From RGIG3009 sp045648765 (lineage in GTDB: Bacteria > Bacillota > Clostridia > Oscillospirales > Acutalibacteraceae), in NCBI GenBank assembly GCA_045648765.1, contig JAZROQ010000006.1, positions 1-18,116 of the forward strand: a stretch of DNA of 18,116 bases, in the 5' to 3' direction. Both the position numbers and the translations under genes were made by a program. The notes under the pieces are model-generated. The model made no database searches. It worked only from the letters and a program-made list of their open reading frames with translations, and was not told where the DNA came from. Positions 6,235-14,749 of this stretch are shown here, piece by piece; positions within the stretch are counted from its first letter, which is position 1, and each line of letters starts with the position of its first letter.

Positions 6235-7434
6235 ATGAATATTCTTGTCACGGGAGCTGCCGGTTTTGTCGGAAAAAACTTAGCAGAAGCTCTGCGTTGT
6301 ATCAAAGACGGCAAAGATCGGACTTATCCGGCGCTTACCATAGAGAATTTGTATTTATACGATATTGATTCCCCTGCTGAGATTTTGGAAGAAGGCTGCC
6401 AAAAAGCTGATTTTGTCTTTAATCTTGCCGGCGTTAATCGCCCGCAGACTCAAGAAGAGTTCATGCAAGGTAATTTTGGCTTTGCTTCCACTTTGTTAGA
6501 TACACTAAAAAAATATAACAACACCTGCCCTGTTATGCTTTCTTCTTCGATTCAAGCCACTTTGGTTGGTCGCTATGCTGACGGGGAATATGGAAAAAGC
6601 AAAAAAGCAGGTGAAGAATTGTTCTTTGCCTATGCCAAAGAAACAGGCGCTAAGGTTTTGGTTTATCGTTTCCCGAACTTGTTTGGCAAGTGGTGCCGCC
6701 CAAATTACAACTCCGCAGTAGCCACCTTTTGCCACAACATAGCAAACGATTTGCCCATTACGGTTAATGACCCCACTGTACAGTTGGAACTGTTGTACAT
6801 TGATGATTTGATTGACGAAATGCTTTGCGCTTTGGAAGGCGCTGAGCATCGTTGCGAATTTGACGGTGTTGATACGGTGTTGACCGAACAAGGTACCTAC
6901 TGTGCTGCGCCTGTCACTCACCATGTCACTTTGGGCGAGATTGTGGATTTGTTACACGGTTTTTCTGAGCAACCAAAAACTTTGGTAATGCCGCCTATCC
7001 CCGCGGGAAGTTTTGCTAAAAAGCTGTATTCGACCTATCTTTCTTACTTGCCCAAAGAAAAGGTATCGTTCCCTTTAAAAATGAACGTCGATGCGCGCGG
7101 TAGTTTTACCGAATTGCTCAAAACGGAAAATTGCGGTCAGTTTAGCGTGAACATTTCCAAGCCCGGTATCACCAAGGGACAACACTGGCATCACACAAAA
7201 TGGGAGTTTTTTATTGTTGTTTCCGGCCATGGTTTAATTCAATTGCGCAAAATCGGTTCGGATGAGGTGCTGAATTACGAGGTGTCCGGCGAAAAAATCG
7301 AAGCGATTCACATGCTTCCCGGTTACACACACAATATTATCAACCTCAGCGATACCGAGGATTTGGTGACGCTGATGTGGGCAAATGAGCTTTTTTCGCC
7401 CAATAAACCCGATACATTTTTTGAAGAAGTATAA
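6235..7434 (+). CDS. capF: Bifunctional SDR-cupin epimerase/reductase of UDP-L-FucNAc synthesis, CapF/FnlB type
   Basis: CapF takes the CapE product, inverts C3 and reduces C4 to give UDP-N-acetyl-L-talosaminuronate-type 6-deoxy-talose (UDP-L-PneNAc). The two domains are plain: an N-terminal SDR with VTGAAGFVGKNL at 5-16 and the Tyr119-xxx-Lys123 pair in EYGKSKK, and a C-terminal cupin from about 280. The cupin has HWHHTKWE at 317-324 and His366, which fit its metal-binding site. In S. aureus CapF the cupin does the C3 epimerisation and the SDR the NADPH-dependent reduction. At 399 residues it is slightly longer than the typical 370, with extra residues near 205-230. The start ATG is one base after the capE stop, and its AAGGAG (6222-6227) lies inside the end of capE. 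A hairpin followed by T's lies in the 82-bp gap before capG. Confidence 0.94.
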   Translation: MNILVTGAAGFVGKNLAEALRCIKDGKDRTYPALTIENLYLYDIDSPAEILEEGCQKADFVFNLAGVNRPQTQEEFMQGNFGFASTLLDTLKKYNNTCPVMLSSSIQATLVGRYADGEYGKSKKAGEELFFAYAKETGAKVLVYRFPNLFGKWCRPNYNSAVATFCHNIANDLPITVNDPTVQLELLYIDDLIDEMLCALEGAEHRCEFDGVDTVLTEQGTYCAAPVTHHVTLGEIVDLLHGFSEQPKTLVMPPIPAGSFAKKLYSTYLSYLPKEKVSFPLKMNVDARGSFTELLKTENCGQFSVNISKPGITKGQHWHHTKWEFFIVVSGHGLIQLRKIGSDEVLNYEVSGEKIEAIHMLPGYTHNIINLSDTEDLVTLMWANELFSPNKPDTFFEEV

Positions 7435-7441
7435 GACAGTT

Positions 7442-7472
7442 TCTGCCACTTGATTTTTTGTGGCGGATTTTT
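7442..7472 (+). terminator. Terminator-like hairpin inside the operon (capF-capG gap)
   Basis: TCTGCCAC (7442-7449) pairs with GTGGCGGA (7460-7467) in an 8-bp stem with one T-G wobble and a 10-nt loop, directly followed by five T's (7468-7472). It is a moderate intrinsic terminator shape placed 8 bp after the capF stop. Read-through must occur for the rest of the operon to be made, so it may be an attenuator or 3' end stabiliser. No convincing internal promoter was seen in the remaining 45 bp. Confidence 0.5.
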
Positions 7473-7516
7473 GTCTATTACATAGCAAATTTTTAACTTC
7501 TGTTGAGGTGGTAAAC

Positions 7517-8701
7517 ATGGATATTAAATTAGATTATTCTGACGTTTCTTTCCAAAACAACGGCAAATTAAAATTGTTGATCATTGTCGGTACGCGGCCG
7601 GAAATTATCCGTTTGGCAGCTGTTATCAACAAATGCCGTCAATATTTTGATTGTGTTTTGGCGCATACCGGTCAAAACTACGATTATAATTTGAACGGCA
7701 TTTTCTTCCGTGATTTAGGTCTTGCCGACCCGGAAGTGTACATGGATGCCGTTGGCGATGATTTGGGCGCTACGGTTGGTAATATTATCAACTGTTCCTA
7801 CAAACTGATGGCGCAAATCAAGCCCGATGCACTGCTGATTTTGGGCGATACCAACTCTTGCCTTTCGGCAATTCCTGCCAAACGATTGCATATCCCGATT
7901 TTCCATATGGAAGCCGGCAACCGTTGCAAAGACGAATGTTTGCCCGAAGAAACCAATCGCCGCATTGTGGACATTATTTCCGACGTTAACTTAGCTTATT
8001 CCGAACACGCTCGCAAATATTTGCACGAATGCGGTTTGCCTAAAGAACGGGTTTATGTTACCGGTTCACCCATGGCAGAAGTGTTACACAACAATTTAGC
8101 AGCCATTGAGGCTTCGGACGTACACAAACGGTTAGGGTTAGAAAAAGGAAAATACATTTTGCTTTCCGCTCACCGTGAGGAAAACATTGATACCGAAAAG
8201 AACTTTCTCTCGCTGTTTACTGCCATTAACAAAATGGCCGAAAAATACGATATGCCCATTTTGTATTCGTGCCATCCTCGGTCCCGCAATCGTTTGGAAA
8301 AAAGCGGCTTTGTGCTTGACAAACGTGTGATTCAAAACGAACCGCTCGGATTCCACGATTACAACTGCTTGCAAATGAATGCATTTTGCTGTGTTTCCGA
8401 CTCGGGCACGTTGCCGGAGGAAAGCAGTTTCTTTACTTCGGTCGGTCACCCCTTCCCCGCTGTTTGTATTCGCACTTCGACCGAACGTCCCGAAGCACTT
8501 GACAAAGCCGATTTCATTTTGGCGGGTATTGATGAAAAGAGTTTGTTGCAAGCAGTGGACACTGCCGTGCAAATGAATTTGGACGGTAACCACGGCATTC
8601 CTGTCCCCGATTATGTAGAGGAAAACGTTTCTACCAAAGTGGTAAAACTGATTCAATCGTACACCGGTGTCGTCAACAAAATGGTTTGGAGGAAATATTG
8701 A
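7517..8701 (+). CDS. capG: UDP-L-talosamine/GlcNAc-type 2-epimerase (non-hydrolysing), CapG/FnlC type
   Basis: This enzyme finishes UDP-N-acetyl-L-fucosamine by inverting C2 of the CapF product. It is a GT-B-fold 2-epimerase of the WecB family; the 394 residues fit CapG/FnlC. Visible family motifs are GTRPEI at 25-30, HTGQNYD at 50-56, GDTNS at 110-114, HMEAGNRC at 130-137 and EETNRR at 144-149, followed further on by SAHREEN, SCHPRSRN and SDSGTLPEESSFF. The HTGQNYDYNL pattern and the position after CapE and CapF separate it from plain WecB. The start is the ATG at 7517, preceded by GAGGTGG (7505-7511); an upstream in-frame GTG at 7460 would add 19 residues but begins within a hairpin and lacks a ribosome site. 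The stop codon is one base from the next GTG start, with the ribosome site of that gene inside capG. Confidence 0.93.
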   Translation: MDIKLDYSDVSFQNNGKLKLLIIVGTRPEIIRLAAVINKCRQYFDCVLAHTGQNYDYNLNGIFFRDLGLADPEVYMDAVGDDLGATVGNIINCSYKLMAQIKPDALLILGDTNSCLSAIPAKRLHIPIFHMEAGNRCKDECLPEETNRRIVDIISDVNLAYSEHARKYLHECGLPKERVYVTGSPMAEVLHNNLAAIEASDVHKRLGLEKGKYILLSAHREENIDTEKNFLSLFTAINKMAEKYDMPILYSCHPRSRNRLEKSGFVLDKRVIQNEPLGFHDYNCLQMNAFCCVSDSGTLPEESSFFTSVGHPFPAVCIRTSTERPEALDKADFILAGIDEKSLLQAVDTAVQMNLDGNHGIPVPDYVEENVSTKVVKLIQSYTGVVNKMVWRKY

Positions 8702-8702
8702 C

Positions 8703-9788
8703 GTGAAAATTTTACTCATGGGTTTTGCAAAGCTTAAATATATGCCCTATGCACAGTTTTATTTGCAACATATTGACGCTTCGCACCATGAGGTACATAT
8801 TTTGTATTGGAATCGCGACGGCAAACCGGAAGCCACAGATGCTTACCAAAACATACACCTTCACGAATTTGTTTTGAATCAAAGCGACGAAGCTTCTAAA
8901 TTAAGCAAAATTGGTGCTTTCCTTCATTATAAAAAATTTGCCGAGACGTTGTTGGCAGAAGAAAATTTTGATTTTGTGATTGCTCTGCACACGATGCCTG
9001 CTGTTTTAACCGCCAAAACCCTTTCACGCCAATACACAAACCGTTATATTTTTGATTATCGTGATGTCACTTATGAAAAATTTGCACCTTTTCGTCATCG
9101 AATTCACAAAATTGTGTTGGCCGCCAAAGCCACTTTTGTTAGTTCGGATGCTTTTCGCAAATATCTTCCCAAATGTGACAAAATATACACCTCGCACAAC
9201 CTGGCGTTAGAAGCATTAAACCACAAAACACGCTTTGAAAAACAACAAAGCAACACGCCCTTGCGCATTGCTTTTTGGGGGTATATCCGTCACTTTTCCA
9301 TCAACAAAGAACTAATCGAAAAGGTTGCTGTTGATTCGAGATTTGAGTTGCATTATTACGGGAAAGAAGAAGAAACGGCACTTAAATTAAAGAAAACAGC
9401 AACAGATATCGGCGCCGATAATATCTTTTTTCACGGGGAATATTCTCCTGAACAACGCTACTCTTTTGCTGAAAACACAGATATTATCCACAACATCTAC
9501 CACGACGAAAACATGATGTTAGCCATGCCAAACAAGTATTACGATGCGTTGGTGTTTCAGCTCCCACAAGTGTGTATGCCCGATTCGTTTATGGGTAGCA
9601 CCGCAGAAAAAGCGGGTGTCGGCACGGTTTTAGATCCGCGTTGCCCCGATTTTTTAGATAACTTGTGGGAATATTATCAAAACATTGACAGCAACTCTTT
9701 TTCTGAAAACTGTGACAAAGAGCTTTCCAGAGTTTTTGAAGAATATCAAAAGGGAGCAACATTCATTACCGAAACCTGTCAAGGGTAG
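8703..9788 (+). CDS. GT-B-type glycosyltransferase, family 4-like, unassigned specificity
   Basis: The 361-residue protein begins VKILLMGFAKLKYMPY and has the look of a GT-B glycosyltransferase: an N-terminal domain to about 170, ending near SSDAFRKYLPKCDKI, and a C-terminal domain starting at about 190-200 with the strand RIAFWGYI and a later segment NKYYDALVFQLPQVCMP, which takes the place of the donor-binding helix of GT4. The usual E-x7-E donor motif is not clearly present, and no close named family comes to mind. The GTG start at 8703 has GGAGG (8688-8692) about 10 nt before it and is one base after the capG stop, so an upstream in-frame ATG at 8667, inside capG, is unlikely. No membrane segment is seen. 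By context it adds one sugar of the lipid-linked repeat unit; donor and linkage cannot be given. Confidence 0.72.
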   Translation: MKILLMGFAKLKYMPYAQFYLQHIDASHHEVHILYWNRDGKPEATDAYQNIHLHEFVLNQSDEASKLSKIGAFLHYKKFAETLLAEENFDFVIALHTMPAVLTAKTLSRQYTNRYIFDYRDVTYEKFAPFRHRIHKIVLAAKATFVSSDAFRKYLPKCDKIYTSHNLALEALNHKTRFEKQQSNTPLRIAFWGYIRHFSINKELIEKVAVDSRFELHYYGKEEETALKLKKTATDIGADNIFFHGEYSPEQRYSFAENTDIIHNIYHDENMMLAMPNKYYDALVFQLPQVCMPDSFMGSTAEKAGVGTVLDPRCPDFLDNLWEYYQNIDSNSFSENCDKELSRVFEEYQKGATFITETCQG

Positions 9789-9808
9789 TACCATTAAGGA
9801 GTAAAAAC

Positions 9809-12220
9809 ATGCTTTTGAAAAAAGAAGCCACAAAAACAGGACTGATTTATGCGCTTTTAATCGCATTTATTTATATGTCCGGTTCTGCTTTTATGACCAT
9901 GCATTACTATAAAATAAGTCTGTTTTGTTTGCTTTTTTTGACTTTGATCATCGCTTTTTTGGTAAAGCTGAGAAAAACAGACTCTCTGATCCCCAAGACC
10001 TTTGTTTTGGGCATACTGGGTATGTGCATGGCTATTTCCATAATAAATGCCGGCATCATTTCAGATACGTATGCTGCGGTGTTTCTCCAGCTGGCTTTTG
10101 CACTCCTTTTTACGGAACTTTGCTCCTTTACCAATTTTAAAAAATATTATTTTGATGTCATTTCTTGCTTAGCTATCATCTCGTTGGTGTTTTATGCCGT
10201 TCTTTCTATATATCCCCAAGTTATGCTTTTGTTCCCGAAATTCCATGGGCTTGGCAATATAGATTATTACAATGCCGGAATTTATGTATTTGGCGCTTTT
10301 AACACGTATGAAACCTTTGTCCCCTTTTTGCGCAACAACGGGATTTTTTGGGAACCTGGTTGTTATCAGGCTTTTTTGAACATCGGCATTATTTTCGCTT
10401 TGGATAAATATCAGAAAGCCAATGCTTTTTCAAAATGGGATTGGGTTAAATCAATTGCTCTTGTTCTTACTGTTTTAACTACTTATTCAACCATGGGATA
10501 TGCTGTCCTTTTTTTGGTCTTTGCAGCAAACTATCGTTTGTTTCTTCCCGTTATCAAAAAATACAAAAAATGGCTTGCCATTGGTGCCGGGGTTCTTGTT
10601 TTGGTACTGCTTCTGTATTTCTTGTTCAGCAGCCCTGCTTCAAAAATTGGTGGAATTAAGTTCTTTTTTAAAAAAATCATTAAAGAGATTACCAATGGCG
10701 TTTTTATCACACGGATTAACCTGCCTGAATTCCGTATTTTGTTTGAAAACCCAAAAGCTTTTTGGGGAATGTCCGCTGTCGCTTTTGACAACCTCTATGC
10801 AAACGTTGCCAACTCGGTATTGCATACCGCTGTCACCATCGGTGTTCCGTTTGTAACCATTCTCTTGACGTTATATTTTGGATTTGCCAAAAGAATCCGT
10901 ACGGCAAACAAATGGGTTTTATTTGCTTGTCTTGTTTTATGTTTCTTCAACGAAATGATTCTTTGGCGTCCGTTCTTTGTTTGCCTGGCATGGTATGGGT
11001 TTGAAGAATTGTTAAACCGCGGCAAACATCCCGACGAAAATCAAGAGCAACCCGTTAAAGAATATCGTTACATTGCGCGCATGTTTGATGCCGCTACCTA
11101 TCAAAAGGTGTTTGTAAACGATCAAAAGCCCATGCAAGCTGCCAACAAGTATCACACCTTGCTTTGCAACGGTTTGGCTGCCAACGGCATTAACGTACAT
11201 TGTTTTTCGGTTTTGCCGGTGAACAAAGAAAATTGTTCGAAACATTTTGTTAAAATGAAACGGATAAAAACAAAAGGAATCACGCTGTGTTTCCCTTTGA
11301 TTTGTAATCTCCCCGTTATTAAACAATTGTATTTGATGGTCAGCGCCTTCTTTTCCACCTTATTTGCACCGGAACACAGCGTTTTGCTGTACGATGTGTT
11401 GGTGGTAGCCCCTTCTTACGGCGCTTGTGTTGCCGCAAAGTTAAGAAAAATGAAAAAAATAGCTATCGTAACCGATCTTCCGGAATTTATGGAAATATCG
11501 GAAAGCGGTTGGATGCTTCGTTTAAACGACAAGTTGGTTTCGTTGGCTGATGGCTACGTTTTACTTACCAAGCAAATGAACGATAAAATCAACAAGACCG
11601 ACAAGCCGAACATTGTGTTGGAAGGTCATGTCGATTGCGAAATGGTTCACAAAAACCATTTGCCGTTCTCACAAATAGGCAAAAAAGAAGTTATTTATGC
11701 CGGCTCTTTGCAGATCAAATACGGCATTCAAATGTTGTGTGAAGCCTTTCTTTCCTGTGCCAAAAAAGACGAAGTGTTGCATGTTTACGGCGACGGAGAA
11801 TATGCTCCTGCTTTGAAAGAATTGGCAACACAAAACAGCAATATTGTTTATCATGGTAACGTTCCCAACGAAGAAGTAGTGGAAGCCGAATTAAACGCCA
11901 CACTACTTGTAAATCCCCGCCCCTCTACCGAAGAATTTACGCGTTATTCTTTCCCCTCTAAAACTATGGAATACATGGTTTCGGGGACGCCGGTATTAAT
12001 GACACGTTTGCCCGGAATGCCCTGTGAATATGCAAAATATGTATATTTGTTTGGCGAGGAAAACACACAAGCTTTCGCTCAAAAACTGCGCGAGATATTG
12101 GACAAACCGTTAAGCGAACTGGAAGTTTTTGGACAAAAAGCACGTGCCTTTGTTTTGGAAAAGAAAAACAACGTTTATCAAACCAATAAAATTGTTGAAT
12201 TTATTGATGCTTTAAGGTGA
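9809..12220 (+). CDS. Fusion protein: O-antigen polymerase-like (Wzy) membrane half plus GT4 glycosyltransferase
   Basis: The 803-residue protein joins two activities normally encoded separately. Residues 1 to about 400 are an integral membrane domain with ten or so hydrophobic segments (around 12-30, 36-53, 63-82, 90-104, 117-135, 181-197, 214-239, 254-274, 337-358 and 367-397). It has a long hydrophilic loop at about 276-330 and the motif NNGIFWEPGCYQ at 176-187, of the kind found in O-antigen polymerases and ligases. After a charged linker (about 403-418), residues 420-803 form a full GT4 glycosyltransferase: AANKYHTLLCNGLAANG at 444-460, IYAGSLQIKYG near 629-639, VYGDGEY near 659-665 and the donor site NPRPSTEEFTRYSFPSKTMEYM near 702-723. 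No stop, frame change or well-placed internal ribosome site was seen at the joint. The ATG follows AAGGAG (about 9797-9802). It should be the repeat-unit polymerase with a cytoplasmic transferase attached; specificities are unknown. Confidence 0.82.
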   Translation: MLLKKEATKTGLIYALLIAFIYMSGSAFMTMHYYKISLFCLLFLTLIIAFLVKLRKTDSLIPKTFVLGILGMCMAISIINAGIISDTYAAVFLQLAFALLFTELCSFTNFKKYYFDVISCLAIISLVFYAVLSIYPQVMLLFPKFHGLGNIDYYNAGIYVFGAFNTYETFVPFLRNNGIFWEPGCYQAFLNIGIIFALDKYQKANAFSKWDWVKSIALVLTVLTTYSTMGYAVLFLVFAANYRLFLPVIKKYKKWLAIGAGVLVLVLLLYFLFSSPASKIGGIKFFFKKIIKEITNGVFITRINLPEFRILFENPKAFWGMSAVAFDNLYANVANSVLHTAVTIGVPFVTILLTLYFGFAKRIRTANKWVLFACLVLCFFNEMILWRPFFVCLAWYGFEELLNRGKHPDENQEQPVKEYRYIARMFDAATYQKVFVNDQKPMQAANKYHTLLCNGLAANGINVHCFSVLPVNKENCSKHFVKMKRIKTKGITLCFPLICNLPVIKQLYLMVSAFFSTLFAPEHSVLLYDVLVVAPSYGACVAAKLRKMKKIAIVTDLPEFMEISESGWMLRLNDKLVSLADGYVLLTKQMNDKINKTDKPNIVLEGHVDCEMVHKNHLPFSQIGKKEVIYAGSLQIKYGIQMLCEAFLSCAKKDEVLHVYGDGEYAPALKELATQNSNIVYHGNVPNEEVVEAELNATLLVNPRPSTEEFTRYSFPSKTMEYMVSGTPVLMTRLPGMPCEYAKYVYLFGEENTQAFAQKLREILDKPLSELEVFGQKARAFVLEKKNNVYQTNKIVEFIDALR

Positions 12221-12227
12221 GTGGATA

Positions 12228-13433
12228 ATGACGATTGTTCAGCTGAATATGACCTCCACCGGCAGTACCGGTCGAATTATGTTGCATTTGACCAAGATTG
12301 CCGAAAATAAAGGTGATACTTGCTACACGTTTTCCCCCTATTCCGATGAGGAAGCAAACCTTTTCGTTGCCGCTCCTCATCACGAATTTTGGGGAGGCAA
12401 AATAACAAACCTCTTGCATTGGGGTTTTGGCGTTACTTTGGGTCTAAACGGCTTATTCTCGTATTTTTCCACACGAAAACTTTTGAAAAAAATTCACGCA
12501 CTTTCACCGGATATTCTTCATTTGCATAATCTTCATAAATTTTGTATTAACTTTCCTTTGTTGTTTCGATATATCAAAAAACACAACGTGAAAGTGGTTT
12601 GGACATTGCACGATTGTTGGGCTTTTACGGGACATTGTCCGCATTTTGATTATATCAATTGTCAAAAATGGAAAGACGGTTGCCACCATTGTCCCATATA
12701 TAAAGACTATCCTAAATCCATGATTGACAACTCCAAGATTATGTGGCGGTTAAAGAAAAAATGGTTCTGCGGCGTGAAAGATTTGACCATTGTTACGCCA
12801 TCGCATTGGTTGGCTTCGCTGGTTAAAAACTCTTTCTTGAAAGATTATCCCGTTAAAGTGATTCATAACGGAACCGATCTTTCAGTTTTTAAGCCCCGCA
12901 AACAAACTTTTCGTGAAACACACGGTATTCCCGAAGATTCTTTTGTGCTTTTGGGTGTTGCTTTTGATTGGGGACATCGCAAAGGTCTTGATGTTTTTTT
13001 GGAATTAGCCGAGCAATTAGACGACCATTTTCGCATTGTCTTGGTGGGAACAAACGAGCAGATTGACAAACAACTTCCGCCAAAAATCATTTCGATTCAT
13101 CGGACACAAAATCAGCAAGAGTTGTGCGACATTTATTCTGCCGCAGATGTTTTGGTAAATCCCACCCGAGAAGACACGTTCCCCACTGTTAATCTGGAAG
13201 CGCTTGCTTGCGGCACACCTGTGTTGACTTTTAGAACCGGTGGCAGTCCGGAAACTATTGATGAAACATGCGGTGCGGTTGTCGAAAAAGAGGATGTTAA
13301 CGGTATGTTACAAGAAATCAATCGGATTTATCGGGAAAAACCCTTTTCCCCTACCGATTGTATCAAGCGTTCGCAAGAGTTTGATATGACTCAACGATTT
13401 GAAGAATATGTGAGGTTATACCACGGTGAATAA
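12228..13433 (+). CDS. WcaC-like GT4 glycosyltransferase with a conserved cysteine cluster
   Basis: This is a GT4 glycosyltransferase of 401 residues that resembles WcaC and similar colanic-acid or capsule transferases. The N-terminal MTIVQLNMTSTGSTGRI and ILHLHNLHKFCINF (near 96-109) are typical, and the donor domain has VIHNGTDLSVFKP near 208-220 and PTREDTFPTVNLEALACGTP near 300-325, containing the E-x7-E-like pattern. A striking Cys segment lies between Cys130 (in LHDCWAFTGHCPHF) and Cys155 (GCHHC at 151-155), including Cys137, Cys145 and Cys152; it recurs in this subfamily and may bind zinc or form a structural site, but its role is not known here. The ATG is 7 bp after the fusion gene stop, with a GGTGAG-like ribosome site. 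Its own end overlaps the flippase start by 8 bp. It acts in the cytoplasm on the lipid-linked oligosaccharide. Confidence 0.88.
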   Translation: MTIVQLNMTSTGSTGRIMLHLTKIAENKGDTCYTFSPYSDEEANLFVAAPHHEFWGGKITNLLHWGFGVTLGLNGLFSYFSTRKLLKKIHALSPDILHLHNLHKFCINFPLLFRYIKKHNVKVVWTLHDCWAFTGHCPHFDYINCQKWKDGCHHCPIYKDYPKSMIDNSKIMWRLKKKWFCGVKDLTIVTPSHWLASLVKNSFLKDYPVKVIHNGTDLSVFKPRKQTFRETHGIPEDSFVLLGVAFDWGHRKGLDVFLELAEQLDDHFRIVLVGTNEQIDKQLPPKIISIHRTQNQQELCDIYSAADVLVNPTREDTFPTVNLEALACGTPVLTFRTGGSPETIDETCGAVVEKEDVNGMLQEINRIYREKPFSPTDCIKRSQEFDMTQRFEEYVRLYHGE

Positions 13434-14724
13434 CAAAGTCATTAAAAACGCCAGTTGGATTATTGCGTGTAGAATTGTTCAATCTTTGCTTGGCTTTTTT
13501 ATTTCTATGTTGGTGGCTCGTTATCTTGGTCCTTCCAACTATGGATTAATTAACTATGCCGCTTCGATTGTTGCTTTTCTGCTTCCGGTTGCTAAATTAG
13601 GACTTTCCTCTATTTTGGTACGCGAAGTTATCAACCATCCCGATCAAGAAGGCGAAACACTGGGAACCGCTTTGACTCTTAGTATCGGTTCGAGCTTATT
13701 GAGTATCTTTGGTGTGCTTGCCTTTACATTGATTGCCAACCGCGATGAACCGACAACTATTTTGGTTTGTGCACTTTACAGTATTCAGCTCATTTTTCAA
13801 GCGTTGGAAATGATTCAATACTGGTATCAAGCCAAGCTGTTATCAAAGTATACTTCCTTAACAGCTTTAGCGGCGTATATCATTTTTTCCGCGTATAAAA
13901 TATACCTTTTGATTACGGGAAAAAATATTTTTTGGTTTGCCGTTTCCCAATCTATTGATTACTTTGTCATTGCAGCCGTGCTGCTTTTTATCTATCACAA
14001 AATTGGTGGACAACGGTTGTCTTTTTCTAAACAAGCTGCCAAACGTATGTTAGCCGACAGCAAATATTACATTATTGCCGACTTAATGATTGCTGTGTTT
14101 GGACAAACCGATCGTATACTGCTAAAACTTATGATAAGCAATGCTGAAACCGGTGTGTACTCCGCGGCAGTGACATGTACAACCTTTACCAGTTTTGTTT
14201 TTGTTGCTATTTTGGATTCTGCCCGTCCTAGCATTTTTGAAAGCCGAAAATACAGCATGGAAGCCTTTGAAAAAAATGTTATTCGACTTTATAGCGTTAT
14301 CATCTATCTGGCTTTACTGCAAAGTGTTGCTATGACGCTCTTTTCCCCTATCATTATCTCGATTCTGTACGGTGCGGAATATGCGGGTGCTGTTAATGTT
14401 TTGCGTGTGATCGTTTGGTATACGATTTTCTCCTATATCGGTTCGGTGCGCAACATTTGGCTTTTGGCAGAAGGAAAACAAAAGATTATTTGGAAGCTCA
14501 ATCTTTTTGGTGCTATTTTTAACGTTGTTTCCATTGTCACGTTGATTCCGCTGTTTGGTGCTATTGGTGCCGCCTTTGCATCACTATGCACCCAAATCTT
14601 CACCAATGTCATTCTTGGGTTTATTTTCAAACCACTTCGCCGCAACAATACTCTGATGCTGAAAAGTTTAAACCCAAAATATATTGGTGAAATGTTGTCA
14701 CTTATCAAAAACCGAAAAGCTTGA
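13426..14724 (+). CDS. Wzx-type polysaccharide flippase
   Basis: This 432-residue integral membrane protein of the polysaccharide transport (PST/MOP) family flips undecaprenyl-linked repeat units across the cytoplasmic membrane. The N-terminal segment NASWIIACRIVQSLLGFF followed by ISMLVARYLGPSNYGLINYA is a hallmark of Wzx proteins, and about 12-14 hydrophobic helices run through the sequence, ending with an alternating set near 360-415 (FGAIFNVVSIVTLIPLFGAIGAA is within it). The start is a GTG at 13426 that overlaps the previous gene by 8 bp, with GAGG at 13412-13415 about 10 nt upstream. Translational coupling with the upstream GT4 is likely. Together with the polymerase half of the fusion protein it makes this a Wzx/Wzy-type pathway rather than an ABC-transporter one. 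Confidence 0.92.
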   Translation: MNNKVIKNASWIIACRIVQSLLGFFISMLVARYLGPSNYGLINYAASIVAFLLPVAKLGLSSILVREVINHPDQEGETLGTALTLSIGSSLLSIFGVLAFTLIANRDEPTTILVCALYSIQLIFQALEMIQYWYQAKLLSKYTSLTALAAYIIFSAYKIYLLITGKNIFWFAVSQSIDYFVIAAVLLFIYHKIGGQRLSFSKQAAKRMLADSKYYIIADLMIAVFGQTDRILLKLMISNAETGVYSAAVTCTTFTSFVFVAILDSARPSIFESRKYSMEAFEKNVIRLYSVIIYLALLQSVAMTLFSPIIISILYGAEYAGAVNVLRVIVWYTIFSYIGSVRNIWLLAEGKQKIIWKLNLFGAIFNVVSIVTLIPLFGAIGAAFASLCTQIFTNVILGFIFKPLRRNNTLMLKSLNPKYIGEMLSLIKNRKA

Positions 14725-14749
14725 TTTCACGTAAGAATGGGGAAAGTTT

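Noticed and set aside
7460..7516. Longer capG starting at the GTG at 7460
   Set aside because: The GTG lies in the stem of a hairpin without a ribosome site, and the extra 19 residues do not match the family; the ATG at 7517 has GAGGTGG in front.
8138..8719. A 193-codon open frame on the - strand opposite capG
   Set aside because: Same reason: an antisense shadow of a clear 2-epimerase gene.
11040..11085. Separate start for the glycosyltransferase half of the fusion protein
   Set aside because: The only nearby in-frame ATG (about 11081) has no purine-rich ribosome site upstream and would cut into the first strand of the transferase domain.
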